A stretch of 64,000 bases of DNA from Ustilago trichophora (lineage: Eukaryota; Basidiomycota; Ustilaginomycetes; Ustilaginales; Ustilaginaceae). The DNA is taken from positions 434,001 to 498,000 of the forward strand of contig OOIN01000002.1 in assembly GCA_900323505.1 (NCBI GenBank). Reading direction: 5' to 3'. Of the stretch, positions 43,630 through 53,918 are shown one piece after another; within the stretch, counting starts at the first letter, position 1; the number at the start of each line of letters is the position of its first letter. The position numbers and the translations under genes are program-made. The notes below the pieces were generated by a model. The model saw only the letters and a list, made by a program, of their open reading frames with translations, ran no database searches and was not told the origin of the DNA.

Positions 43630-44102
43630 TGCAAGAAGCGGCGCCTCGATTCTGACTGACGCAGGTGAAAGTATCAGAATCTCTGCTCCTTTCGGATAAG
43701 ATACAGCGGTGATTGCTGGTCCACACTGACGATATGGTGGGTTGTAGTATAGAGGTGAAGGGATGGTGGGAATTATGAAGCAAGAAGGGATGATGGTGGT
43801 GATTGCGGGGATGCGCAGCAATCCTGAATCCGCAATTTCGAATCGCTGGAATTTGTCGCTCACGTGACCACAAAATTCAAGGCTTCACAACGCGTTGCAC
43901 AACAGAGGCGCATTTGACCCTGCAGCATTTTCAACACCTTGCTAATCCAACTTAAGGCAAGGGTCTGGCTGCAAGCCTCTCACAGCCTGTGCAGCGTGGT
44001 TGTCGTCGTCGTCGTCGTTGTCGTTGTCGTCGCGATCCTTCAGTCTACCATGTCGTCATCAACGACCAACGCATTCCAAAGCTAGGAAGCTGCAAACGCT
44101 GA
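43630..44102. promoter_or_regulatory. Divergent promoter (RBM39-like / WRAP73-like)
   Basis: 473 bp between divergent ATGs. It holds a GTC/GTT triplet repeat at about 44001-44036. No gene seen. Confidence 0.5.
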
Positions 44103-45713
44103 ATGGATTTCACAGCTGCATACCGGCATGCGTCGTGGCGCTGCATCGCCTTTTCGCCCGGCTCCACCTTTTTGGCCTCAGTGACGGGCGATGACGCTTG
44201 CTCCATTGTCGTTAGAGCCAGCTCGACATTGCAAGTCATCCGAACATGGACACTCGAGGACTCAATAAGCGCACTAGAATGGTCGCCCGATGGTGCTTTT
44301 CTCTTGGCGGCTCACCCCGGTCAGAAGGAGGATGGAGTCGTCTTTGTCGTATCGCTCGACCCCGCCAAGGAAGCCAATGATGGTTCGGACCAAGGCTCAG
44401 GATGGGTAGCTAGGATTTCTTCGGGCTCCGATGGACTCTCACATGCCACATGGGCTCCTCCGTATGGTCCCAAGACGCTTATACTCTTCAGCCAGAATCA
44501 TCTGCGAGCCTCACTCTACAACCTCGTCGACCAGCACATCTCGGCCATCGAAGGACCGAAACACGACAAGATGGCATGGTCAGCTAAGCGACCGAATTAC
44601 TTTGCAAGCATCTTGAAAGGCGCGGAACGCGATTCTCTCTACATCTTTTCATGTCACAAACTAACACACAAGGACCTTCAGCAGTTCACCAACAAGCCAA
44701 GATCAGACGAGATGTGGAAGACTGACCAAGCCTTCCATCTGACCATGAACGATGCTCAGGATGTCTTGTGGGCACCGGACGGGAGCTGTCTGGCGGTCTG
44801 GGAGGCACCCTTGGAGTACAAGCTGCAGATTTACACTCCTCTCGGTATTCTACGGGCAACGTTTCTGATCGAACCAGATTCAGATAGCAGTGCGCCAGTC
44901 ACACGGTCCGGTGCGGTTGCTGAGCCTCTTCAGCCAACAAAGCGTCGTCAAGAGTCAACAGAGCTTGCACACGTAGTAGCAGGCGGTGGAAGTGGGATAC
45001 GCCAGGTCGAGTGGCATCCATCCTCTCTCTTCTTGGCTGTCGGAGGTGGAGATGAAAAGGTGCGAATTCTAGAAAGCATAGAATGGGAAGAGGTAGCATG
45101 TCTGGACCTCTCGAGCTCTTCAATACGAGCAAGCAAAGACACCGCTTCCATGCCACTGTATGGACCTCTCATCGTTTGGAGAGAACCGCTCAGCTGGCTC
45201 GAGGAGACCCGAGCACGAGGTATCGTGGGCTTAGAGCAGGCAAGCCTGCCAACCTCACTTTCGGCTTCCAAAACAGATTCAAGCAAGTCGGGCGCCAAGA
45301 GCGGCATCGCATGGATGGCCTGGAGCTCAGAGGGCAACCTGCTCGCCGCCTTCAACGAGCGTCTGCCGCATGTTGTCTGGATCTTTGCCTTCTCCGAGCC
45401 TGGAGAAGGCAGCGTCACGGGCAGATCACCCCGCCTTCTCGCCGTCTTGCAACTCAACAGCACTGCTCGCAAGATGTGCTGGAGACCAGGACACATTGGC
45501 AAGCTCGGTGTGGTCTGCGATAACCGTGCAGTCTATACATGGGAGCTTATCCCTGCCTCATCAGCAAATCAGTACAGGCAAAGAGCAGAGGCAATCCCAA
45601 TACCCAACGACGATCTCAAGGCATCTCAGCTGCAGTGGTCGCCAGATGGCCAAAAGATTCTGCTCGCTTCAGACTCTCTCTTCTGCTGCGCCTTTGAGGC
45701 GGGTGAGATGTAA
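44103..45713 (+). CDS. WD40 protein, WRAP73/WDR8 family
   Basis: A single-exon 536-aa ORF. WD-like blades are recognisable from residue 1 on, for example CIAFSPGSTFLASVTGDD, ISALEWSPDGAFLLAA and DVLWAPDGSCLAVWEAPLEYKLQIYTPLG. The block SGIRQVEWHPSSLFLAVGGGDEKVRILE matches the conserved core of WRAP73/WDR8. In S. pombe, Wdr8 works with Msd1 and the kinesin-14 Pkl1 at the spindle pole, anchoring microtubule minus ends. In animals WRAP73 is centrosomal. The family assignment rests on the overall pattern and the long non-canonical middle repeat region. The last strand ends at KILLASDSLFCCAFE. It lies tail-to-tail with Elp6, with an 87-base gap. Confidence 0.85.
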   Translation: MDFTAAYRHASWRCIAFSPGSTFLASVTGDDACSIVVRASSTLQVIRTWTLEDSISALEWSPDGAFLLAAHPGQKEDGVVFVVSLDPAKEANDGSDQGSGWVARISSGSDGLSHATWAPPYGPKTLILFSQNHLRASLYNLVDQHISAIEGPKHDKMAWSAKRPNYFASILKGAERDSLYIFSCHKLTHKDLQQFTNKPRSDEMWKTDQAFHLTMNDAQDVLWAPDGSCLAVWEAPLEYKLQIYTPLGILRATFLIEPDSDSSAPVTRSGAVAEPLQPTKRRQESTELAHVVAGGGSGIRQVEWHPSSLFLAVGGGDEKVRILESIEWEEVACLDLSSSSIRASKDTASMPLYGPLIVWREPLSWLEETRARGIVGLEQASLPTSLSASKTDSSKSGAKSGIAWMAWSSEGNLLAAFNERLPHVVWIFAFSEPGEGSVTGRSPRLLAVLQLNSTARKMCWRPGHIGKLGVVCDNRAVYTWELIPASSANQYRQRAEAIPIPNDDLKASQLQWSPDGQKILLASDSLFCCAFEAGEM

Positions 45714-45800
45714 CTTGATCAATGTCTCGCACATGTATTTTATAGGAAATTGGTGATATGTGTTTTAGGTAAAAATAGCAAGATTGATGCTCAAAAGATG

Positions 45801-46998
45801 TTACAGGAAACCTCTGCCCGTACCACGAGCCCAAACTTGAACCCTGCCAGTATTGGATCCGACACTAGCGCCACCTAGAGCTGCGCTCTGACCATCAGGT
45901 GCAATGCGGTAGAGCACTGCTTTGCTGCGGTTCGGACAGGGGGTCTCGATTGCGAACGCCTGGAGTGGAGGAATATCCTTTAAAGTCGAATGTTGATTTC
46001 GGGTGGATGCAGGTAGTGCACGCGCCAATGATGGCCTGACAAGCGGATGAACGGTGATTTCACCATCGCAGTCCCTGGCCCTTCCGCTTGCAAGCTCCTT
46101 GACTTCTACCCATACGTCTGCTTTTTCAAGTAAAGAGGTGAGGAGAGACTCGTCGACGGGATCGGATGCTCCGGTTTTGCTACACGAGGTCGCGTCGGCG
46201 TGCATTAGGGTGACGATGCTCGCCTCGTTCTGTTTGACCATTCGTGGAAAGAAAGCAGATTAGTGTCAGTCGAATAAAGTCCAGCCAGAGAAGTCCCTGG
46301 TGATTGCGTTTGTAAGCACTCACCTTTGCCGCAAAAGATGTCAGAGCACCGAGCCAGTCCTTCAGTTGCCGGGCAACATCGACAGGCTGACCGTAGGAGT
46401 CGGTCGGAGCCAAAGCCCACGCTAACGCCGTTAGATCATCCACCACAATAAGATTCCTCGAGGTCCAGTCTGCGCTATTTGCCTCTGCACTGTCACTTGC
46501 GCCTGCATTAGCGAGCTCTTCTGCGACCTTATCATACAACCTATGCAAGGACTGTTCTGCACGAGAAGGTCCATTCTGAATCCTCATCGCCACCATAGAG
46601 TCAGCAATCCCATCCTCTCCTCCATCCTCCAGCCGAATTATCTCCGCATTGGCATCAATATAGCAGAATGCGCCATGCCTCGTCTCCTCGTCGAGATGCA
46701 CGGCCGACTTGCGAGCAACGTTTTTGAGGTGAACAATGCCGTCCGAGTTGCAGCCAAGCCAGATCACTTTGGTGTGTGCTCGAGATTTTCCCTTCCTATC
46801 CAGAGTAGATGAGCGGTGGGCCCTGTTGATTGTATGTGAGGCTCGAAGGAAGTGCGTCAGGACAAAGAGGGCGGGCGAGTCGGTAGTGTCCGTTACGAGA
46901 ATGTGAGAGGATCGTGGTGGAATGGGAGTCCTTTCTGCTGGCGTTGACGGTCCAGCGCCGTTAGTTGGGAAGGATAGGAGCGTGTCGAGGTTCGGCAT
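45801..46998 (-). CDS. elp6: Elongator complex subunit Elp6
   Basis: Exons 46998-46324 and 46229-45801 on the minus strand (GTGAGT...AAACAG, 94 nt) give 367 aa. The protein has a RecA-like fold without Walker motifs. Visible pieces are the early strand HILVTDTTDSPALFVLTHFL, KVIWLGCNSDGIVHLKNVARK, and the LIVVDDLTALAWAL strand typical of Elp6, followed after the splice by NEASIVTLMHAD. The second half has WVEVKELASGRARDCDGEITVHP, as in Elp5/Elp6 proteins. Elp4-Elp5-Elp6 form a hexameric ring that binds tRNA and helps Elongator modify wobble uridines. The length exceeds yeast Elp6 (273 aa) because of loops and a Ser/Thr-rich C-terminus. Elp6 rather than Elp5 is a judgement. Confidence 0.78.
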
Positions 46999-48406
46999 GA
47001 TTACAAGTGTTCCATATAGGAGGCTGCTATGTGCCTCCTGATGCCTATGGTCGATATTACAACGATGTGAGTGACGTTAGAAGAAAGCTCGTGTGAGGAT
47101 GTCGAAAAAGTTCAAGAGGAGAAAGCAATCGAAAGGTGGAGGAAAAGACCCGATACCGCGTATCGATTTGAAATAGAATCGGGGTCGGCGACTTGCATGA
47201 ATCGTCGGAATTCTTCGCTCAAATAGAAAATACAGAACAGAACAGTACAGTACTGTACTGTACAGTACTGTACAGTACATAGAAGGAAAAAATAGCTGCA
47301 CGTGGACGTTTGGTGGCCGAAGTTCAAGGTGAACGTGCTCATTCTTTCAACTCAAGCCGAGACGCACCTTTCTCCTTTCCTCTGTATCAAGTGTGGCAAT
47401 CCATAACCATTCCTAGGCTGGGCTCCTTGCTTATGCCAATTTCTCTCCTTGGCGCTGTCAGTAGCAACTCCAAGAGTGATAGCCGTCAATGGTTGCGAAG
47501 CTAACTGCCTTATGGCGTGTAACATCGATGATAACAGCGCAAGTCAATCACAAAGCGGGGTACATAGCAGTGCAGCACTGCACAGGATCAACTCCGGCAC
47601 AGCGCATTGGGACAAGTTTCGGTGAAGAACCAGCAGAGAATCCATTGGCTAATCGTAGAGCGATGCGTTGTTCTCGCTCGCGGAGTTTGCATACTTGAAG
47701 CACCGGCTAATTCTGCTACTTGTGCTGGAGGAGCTGCGACGTGGACAATGCCAAAGCTGTCAACGTGCGCTCGTTAGGCTCAATTTGAGCGCATCTCCAA
47801 TACGGCCGACGGCCCCTTCGCTCGGCATCAAAAACTCCAATGCACACTCTGAGGACCCTGTCACGTTGCCTCTGCTCCCAAGTCTGAGCCAGCCTTTGTA
47901 AAGTTGCACAGGACGATAACGGAGCACTGCGAGTCAAGAGGTGCACAGGGGTGCGCAGTGAGTTATGCAGGGTCGAGTGAACGCATAGGATTGATTACCT
48001 TGTGGTTGCTCACTCTCAAGAGGCTAATCTCATGTGGTAAAGGAGTTTTCTCCCTCTTTTTTTTCGGTGCATGACTTGATGTCGATCCTGTGACCTGTCG
48101 GAAAAGTGACATGCTCCTGCCCCGTGTGATGATGCTTTGCTGAAGTCACCTCGGGCGACCCCCAACAAAGTCCCTTTTGACTGTACAAAGCCTGCGTCTA
48201 CTCCTGTCTCCGCAAGTGTCGCTCCGGAGTGTGGCCACAATACACATATACTATCCTGCCTCTCTATCTGTTTTCGTCTTTCATCCCTCGCCACCACCAC
48301 CGATTTGCTCTGCGTCCGCCCTCGTACTGAGTGTCTTCACACAACACTCTCCCAAAGACACGACGCCACCGCTCCTCTCACATCGAGGACGACATCTACC
48401 ACCAAA
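46999..48406. promoter_or_regulatory. Divergent intergenic region (Elp6 / GT4 glycosyltransferase)
   Basis: 1.4 kb with no supported gene. It contains the densest AGTAC palindrome cluster (47231-47279) and a pyrimidine-rich leader from about 48240 before the glycosyltransferase ATG. Confidence 0.5.
47231..47279. repeat. Cluster of AGTAC palindromes
   Basis: Roughly ten ACAGT/ACTGT units in alternating orientation, including the exact 20-bp palindrome also found at 11-30 (here 47242-47261) and a second inverted repeat beside it. It could form a cruciform or an RNA hairpin. Confidence 0.85.
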
Positions 48407-50437
48407 ATGGCCACCACGATGCAACCAGCTGTTGTACCGACAAGCCATGTCCAAGACATTGTCCGTTCCTATCCACGCGATGTCAAACGTCCCAAGCTTC
48501 GCGTTGCTATCGTCACGGAAAACTTTCTCCCCAAAGTCGACGGTGTCACTCGCACCCTAGCCCGCCTTCTCGAGCATCTCAACAACGAAGGACACGAAGC
48601 CATGGTACTCGGCCCTGAAACCGGTATTCGTCAATACGCCGGTCACCCAGTCGTAGGCACTTTTGGAGTACCCCTGGTCATCTACCCAGGTCTCAAGCTC
48701 AACTTTATGCGACCTCGATTCGTACGTCGTCTGCAACAATTCAAACCGGACGTGATTCACTTTGTCGACCCTATCTGGCTTGGCGCGCAGATGTTGCCCG
48801 TGGTGCAAAAATGGCTCCCCGAAATACCTTGCGTTTCATCGTACCACACCAATCTTGCCACCTATGCAACGCTGTTTGGCATGCCCTGGTTGGAAAAGAC
48901 CATGTGGAATCTGACGCGCAACTTGCACGATCGATGCGAGATCATTTTTTGCCCCTCGGAAAGCACCCGTCGCATGCTACAGGGTAAAGGTTTCAGCAAT
49001 GTAGACATCTGGTCTCGTGGTGTTGATACCGATCTGTTCAACCCACAGGCTAGAGATGAGAATTTGAGGGAGAGTTGGGGTTGCACTCCTAAGCCAGCTA
49101 ATTTGAGATTGCCTCTTTCGCCGTCTGTTGCGGCAGCTGATGCGACGGCCAAGTTTGGATCCGAGGAAGCGGCGCTCTCTCACCTTGCTGGCAAGCTGGG
49201 TGTGGCCATTGTCCATCCGAACGCAAAGAGATCTGCAGAGGATGAAAGCTTCATTCGCACTCCTCCTACTGGACCAGCCTCTTCACCCGAATTCTCCTTC
49301 TCCCCTCCTCCAGCCTATGACAGCTTGAGCGGCGTCCCCGAACTTCCCAGTGGCGGATTCCTTCTCCCTCCTCCCGCTCTTCCCTCTGCCACTGGCTCCT
49401 CAAACTCTTACTCTTCCATTCCAGCCAAACTTCGCGTCGAACCCGAGCCACGCGATTCCAAGACAGTCGTCCTCTACGTCGGTCGCATTTCATGGGAGAA
49501 AAACCTTCGTCTGCTCATCGAAGCCTTTAAACTTCTCCCTACTTCGGTTCGGAGCAAAGCCAAGCTGGTATTCGTTGGCGATGGTCCCGCACGTGGCGAA
49601 CTCACTCGGCTCTGCAACAAGCTCGATCTAGATGCTTCGTTTATGGGTCATCAGAAAGGGTCGAGGCTTGCGGCAATGTATGCGTCGGCGAGCATCTTTG
49701 CCTTTCCTTCGTTTACCGAGACGTTTGGTCAGGTTGTGTTGGAAGCGCTTGCTTCCGGTCTTCCGGTGGTTGGTTTGCATGCTGAGGGAACATCAGACTT
49801 GGTGAGTCATGGAAGGACAGGTTTGTTGTTGGATGTCAATTCGGTAGCAAAGGCTAGCACTGTGGGAGCAGCAAATGATTCTAGACCGGCTACACCAGGA
49901 GCTCGAAGTCTCATCAAGACCGATCCAAGTGCATCCGTTATTGCGATTACCGAATTTGCCAATGCCGCCTCTTCTGCCGCTAGCAACATCCGTCTTGCTC
50001 CTTGCCCGCCTTCTTCTAAATCTACCGAATCCATCCCTACCGTCGGACTCTCCACACCAATCCCAACAACTCTCGACTTTAAAGCAAGCATGACTCCCAA
50101 CACAGCTTGGTTTCATCAATGCGCTAAATCCTACAGTATGCTACTCGAACGACTCATTCTCGATCGTACAACCCGTGCCCTGATGGGTCAACGTGCCGTT
50201 CTCTATGCTTCTCGCAAAACTTGGTGGGATGCAATGGACTCTCCCGTACGTGGATACGAACACGTCATCTCCCAGTCAGGATTGAAGAATTTGACAGATG
50301 ACGAGTTGGAAGCTTGGAGAAATAAACAGCGCAAAAGCGCTCCCCTGACAGGTCCTAGGATTAAGTTGATGGTGGTGCTGTATGTGACGCTTTTTGCTTG
50401 GTTGGTTTGGTTGTTGTTCTTGTCAAATGGCGTTTAG
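48407..50437 (+). CDS. GT4-family glycosyltransferase (Sqd2/mannosyltransferase-like), tail-anchored
   Basis: 676 aa from the ATG at 48407; the upstream open frame has no ATG and is leader-like. The N-terminal GT-B half opens VAIVTENFLPKVDGVTRTL and has VIHFVDPIWLG and SSYHTNLATYATLFG. The C-terminal half has VLYVGRISWEKNL, LVFVGDGPARGEL and the EX7E motif at Glu438...Glu446 (ETFGQVVLEALASGLPVV). Disordered Ser/Pro-rich inserts lie at about 225-340 and 490-560. A hydrophobic segment at the extreme C-terminus (LMVVLYVTLFAWLVWLLFL) looks like a tail anchor. The sequence resembles plant/bacterial SQD2 and bacterial alpha-mannosyltransferases, so a lipid-linked or membrane acceptor is likely. Neither donor (GDP-Man or UDP-sugar) nor acceptor can be read. 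Confidence 0.88.
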   Translation: MATTMQPAVVPTSHVQDIVRSYPRDVKRPKLRVAIVTENFLPKVDGVTRTLARLLEHLNNEGHEAMVLGPETGIRQYAGHPVVGTFGVPLVIYPGLKLNFMRPRFVRRLQQFKPDVIHFVDPIWLGAQMLPVVQKWLPEIPCVSSYHTNLATYATLFGMPWLEKTMWNLTRNLHDRCEIIFCPSESTRRMLQGKGFSNVDIWSRGVDTDLFNPQARDENLRESWGCTPKPANLRLPLSPSVAAADATAKFGSEEAALSHLAGKLGVAIVHPNAKRSAEDESFIRTPPTGPASSPEFSFSPPPAYDSLSGVPELPSGGFLLPPPALPSATGSSNSYSSIPAKLRVEPEPRDSKTVVLYVGRISWEKNLRLLIEAFKLLPTSVRSKAKLVFVGDGPARGELTRLCNKLDLDASFMGHQKGSRLAAMYASASIFAFPSFTETFGQVVLEALASGLPVVGLHAEGTSDLVSHGRTGLLLDVNSVAKASTVGAANDSRPATPGARSLIKTDPSASVIAITEFANAASSAASNIRLAPCPPSSKSTESIPTVGLSTPIPTTLDFKASMTPNTAWFHQCAKSYSMLLERLILDRTTRALMGQRAVLYASRKTWWDAMDSPVRGYEHVISQSGLKNLTDDELEAWRNKQRKSAPLTGPRIKLMVVLYVTLFAWLVWLLFLSNGV

Positions 50438-50654
50438 AATTGATACCCTCTTGTCTTGTCTTGTCGATTTGCTCTGCTCAATAACGAAATCTCATAATGT
50501 CTCTCCTCTCACTCTGTCTGCAACGTTTCAACGCCGCTGGTGTACTGTGTGATCATCAAGCTCCTCATCGACACGCACACACACACACTCACACACTCAC
50601 ACACTCACTTGTGACAGATTTCAAATCACTTCTATTACACAACGTTCCCTCTCA

Positions 50655-53600
50655 TTACATTAGCAAAGCGACAAAGTTACTAGGGAAAGTATTGGCCCCA
50701 GCCTTCCTCCTCGCCTCATCCAACAACTCACCCTGCCACCATCCATCGGCCTCGGTGTGAGTTACCGCGATAATGTCACCCGTCGTGAAACTAAACTCGT
50801 CCGGGTTGGTAGCTTGGTAATCGTACAGCGCTTTGACGTAGAAGAGGATTGGTTGGCCCGCATCGCTGTACTGTCCTGTGGGAGCGTGGGTGGCGGGTTG
50901 CTGGGCTGGCTGCGTTGGTTGTTGTGCTGGTGCAGGGGCGGGGACGGGGGCAGGGGTGGGTGTGGGCGACGTTGCGCGGCCCCACGTCTGTTGTTGTTGA
51001 GGCGCTTGGAAGTGGGCAACGGAAGCAGAACTCTGCTGATGCGCGTGGCCGTTGGGTGTACCACCATGAGGAGGCTGTTGCGGTTGCGACTGCTGCTGCA
51101 GATACTCATGCATGTAAGCAGAAGCAGGTGTTTCCTGTGCATACTGTCCACCCGGCGGCGGCATCTGCTGCTGTTGTTGTTGTTGAGGTGGCGGGGCACC
51201 GTAGTATCCCTGCTGAGCGCCCGGAGCTGGCTGCTGGGCAGGGTACGCATTCTGCGCGGGTACAGGCGAGCTAGCGTACTGCTGTTGCGAAGGCTGAGCC
51301 ATGTGTGCAGGGACACTCTGGCTCGCCGCTGGAGGCTGATGTCCCTGAGCATACGTCGATGGTGTGTATCCTGCGTACTGCTGAGGTGCCCCTGCAGTCG
51401 ACATTTGAGGGACGGACTGGCCACCGACGGTGGAATACAGGGACGGCTGGGCTGCGTGACCTTGGTACGGCTGTCGAGCGTCGACCGGAGGTGGTGCATT
51501 CTGGTAGCCATAGGGACTCTGCAGCTGGGGAGCAGGGGCGGTGCTGAACTGGCTCGAGACGGAAGGATGAGCATGATGGTGAGGTACTTGCTGTTGGTAG
51601 TTGGCATGGACGACGGAAGGTGGACGTGCGGGCTGCTGCTGTTGAGGTGGAACGCTGCCTGCTCTGCGCATGTAGTCGACCGCCATCTGGTCGTGCGTAA
51701 CCGAACCGGTCGCGTCCAGAGCGATACCCAGAGGAGTGGTACTGCGTGGCGGTACTTGCGACTGTCGCCTGGACAATGTACCCGTTCGAGGCTGGTCCGA
51801 TGGTGCTGGTACTCGAGGCGATTGTGCCGCTTGCTGTTGCTGCTGTTGCTGCTGTTGCTGCGTGGGTCGAGACCATGGCTGAGGACTTGGGCTTCGACCC
51901 CTGGCTCCAACCCCGGCAAAGCCCTGTTCCTGCTGCTGCTTCATGGGACTCTTTGGCGCCTCTGAGGGCTGCCCACCTACACGGGAGGCGACCGAGTTCT
52001 GACGAGAAAGCGACTTGCGTTCGCCTGGGAACGACTGTCCATACTGGCCGACTACTTCCTCGACTGGCAGAGGCGAGGCTGCCCGCGCAGGCGCCTGCAT
52101 GAATGCAGCGGAGGGCGAACGAGCACGTTGAGGCAAGTGACTCGCCATCGAGGGCGATGGGGAGTGAGCTCGGTGCTGCGGAGGCATATTCTGCACAATC
52201 TGGCCAGGCTGGGCGAACGGCGCAGGAGGCTGAGACTCTGCCGAAAGGCTTTCCCTGCGTGCAGGACCAGGTGACTTGCCACCAGGACGCATGCGCAAGC
52301 TGGCAAGAGCCTTTGCGATAGGATCATCCTCTTCAGCGGAGGCACTAGCAGCGGGCGCAGGCTGGCTGTTGCTTTGAGTCATACCGCCGCCAAGAGGCGC
52401 AACGGGTGCTGGACGAGAGGAAGACTGCGATTTGGGCGATTTGGATTGAGAGAGGGAAGAAGTGCGAGCAAGAAAGGCTTTAGTCGACATCCTGCGTTGC
52501 GGCGGTGAAGAGATTGGCGCTGTCGGGTCAGTTGTCGGAATGGGACTCACTTGGGTGGCAGAGGGAGCGGGAGCCGCATTGGTAGGTGGCAGTGCCGAAG
52601 GAGGCTGCTGATACTCGGGCTCGTAGTGGCGCTGAACTGGTTCGGGTGCAGTGGATGGCTGAGGAGGGACAGGCTTGTCCTGGTAGTGGCCGTTGCGTTG
52701 TGCTGCTGCGGGCTGGGAAGCGGGCTGAAGAGGCTGAGGCGATGTCGCCTGGGAAGACTCGTGCGACTGCGGAGGCAGCTGCTGCTGCTGCTGCTGCTGT
52801 TGAGGCGAATGCTGCTGCTGCTGTTGCTGTGGCGGTTGCTGTGGGATGGGTAGCTGTGTTGGTCGAGTCGTGTTGCGCTGGAAGCGAGCAGTGTGGTAAG
52901 TAGGGCGAGCGGGAGGAGCCTGACCTTTGGCGTAGTTGATATACTCGGGAGGCGCGGGGATGAGCGAGCCGGTGCCGCAGTACTGAATGAAGAACTGGAC
53001 GTCGCGGGGGGTGTCGACATTTTCAAGACTGACACGGATGCGCTCGCACGACTCGTCGTCAGCAACACAAACAGCCGAGACGGCGTTGGCAAAGTTCCAG
53101 AGGTTACTCTTGGTAAAGTCGATGCGCTCCTCTTCCTGGTCCTGACACTGGTCGAGATAGGCCTTCCACTCAGCATTCCACTTGAGAGTGGTGTCCTTGA
53201 GTGCACGAACAAAGTTCTGGTAGTCCTTGTCGTTCTGGCTGACGGTGGCTTGAGCCTTGTCGAGCTTGTAGGCGACCTTGTCGAGATCCTTGCCTTGAAC
53301 GAGACTGCTCTGGGCTGTGTAACCATTGATCTTGATGCAGTCCTGCTCGTATTTTTCTCGCGACTTGTTGACGTAGCTCTCCTGAGTGTGTTTGTGCTTG
53401 TGGAGCTTCTCGATGTTGGCCTGGGCAGCTTTGCGGGTGTTCCAACTCTTGTTGGCAAAGTCGGTGACGGCACCTTCGAGATCCTTCTTGATCATGGTGG
53501 CAAGGTCGCTGTGAGTACGCGAGGTGGTTTCGAGCTCGGACTTGACGACGTCGAAAGCTGCTTTGAGCGCGCCAGTCTCGCTATGGCCAAGAGCCTGTCG

Positions 53601-53918
53601 CGAGAGTTTTGCTAGACGTTTGGCATACTCGGCCTCGATGTCTGCACGCTCTTTGTAGAGCGTTTTGAGTTCGTCGAGGGTACGCTGAGAAGCCTTCATA
53701 CGAGCCGAAATGGCTTCAAAGCCAACATCGTGGTGGCCCCAGAAAGCGTTGCAAAAGGAGGTGGTTTCTGTGAGTTCTCGACGGATGTACTCGTCTTCGG
53801 CGGCGATGCGTCGACCTGCTTCTCCGCCATCGGGGCCCATGCTGCCACTTGCGCGTTCGGCTCTGGAACGCGAGCTATGACCAGAACCTGCGGATGATGA
53901 GCGACGATCTGATGGCAT
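50655..53918 (-). CDS. cdc15: F-BAR and SH3 domain protein, Cdc15/Imp2/Hof1 family
   Basis: A single-exon 1087-aa ORF. Residues about 45-300 are an F-BAR domain (SFCNAFWGHHDVGFEAISARMKA, then a long coiled coil with the YEQDCIKINGY pattern). About 700 residues of disordered Pro/Gln/Ser-rich linker follow, with several poly-Gln runs encoded by CAG/CTG repeats and many PxxP and RxxS/T sites. A C-terminal SH3 domain spans about 1025-1087 (KALYDYQ, DEFSFTTGDII, GWWQGEL, FPSNFV). Cdc15-type proteins bend the plasma membrane and scaffold the cytokinetic ring, recruiting formin and paxillin through the F-BAR and SH3 domains. The linker is the usual phosphoregulated region. The gene is divergent from the CorA gene. 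Confidence 0.93.
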   Translation of the reverse strand: MPSDRRSSSAGSGHSSRSRAERASGSMGPDGGEAGRRIAAEDEYIRRELTETTSFCNAFWGHHDVGFEAISARMKASQRTLDELKTLYKERADIEAEYAKRLAKLSRQALGHSETGALKAAFDVVKSELETTSRTHSDLATMIKKDLEGAVTDFANKSWNTRKAAQANIEKLHKHKHTQESYVNKSREKYEQDCIKINGYTAQSSLVQGKDLDKVAYKLDKAQATVSQNDKDYQNFVRALKDTTLKWNAEWKAYLDQCQDQEEERIDFTKSNLWNFANAVSAVCVADDESCERIRVSLENVDTPRDVQFFIQYCGTGSLIPAPPEYINYAKGQAPPARPTYHTARFQRNTTRPTQLPIPQQPPQQQQQQHSPQQQQQQQQLPPQSHESSQATSPQPLQPASQPAAAQRNGHYQDKPVPPQPSTAPEPVQRHYEPEYQQPPSALPPTNAAPAPSATQVSPIPTTDPTAPISSPPQRRMSTKAFLARTSSLSQSKSPKSQSSSRPAPVAPLGGGMTQSNSQPAPAASASAEEDDPIAKALASLRMRPGGKSPGPARRESLSAESQPPAPFAQPGQIVQNMPPQHRAHSPSPSMASHLPQRARSPSAAFMQAPARAASPLPVEEVVGQYGQSFPGERKSLSRQNSVASRVGGQPSEAPKSPMKQQQEQGFAGVGARGRSPSPQPWSRPTQQQQQQQQQQAAQSPRVPAPSDQPRTGTLSRRQSQVPPRSTTPLGIALDATGSVTHDQMAVDYMRRAGSVPPQQQQPARPPSVVHANYQQQVPHHHAHPSVSSQFSTAPAPQLQSPYGYQNAPPPVDARQPYQGHAAQPSLYSTVGGQSVPQMSTAGAPQQYAGYTPSTYAQGHQPPAASQSVPAHMAQPSQQQYASSPVPAQNAYPAQQPAPGAQQGYYGAPPPQQQQQQQMPPPGGQYAQETPASAYMHEYLQQQSQPQQPPHGGTPNGHAHQQSSASVAHFQAPQQQQTWGRATSPTPTPAPVPAPAPAQQPTQPAQQPATHAPTGQYSDAGQPILFYVKALYDYQATNPDEFSFTTGDIIAVTHTEADGWWQGELLDEARRKAGANTFPSNFVALLM

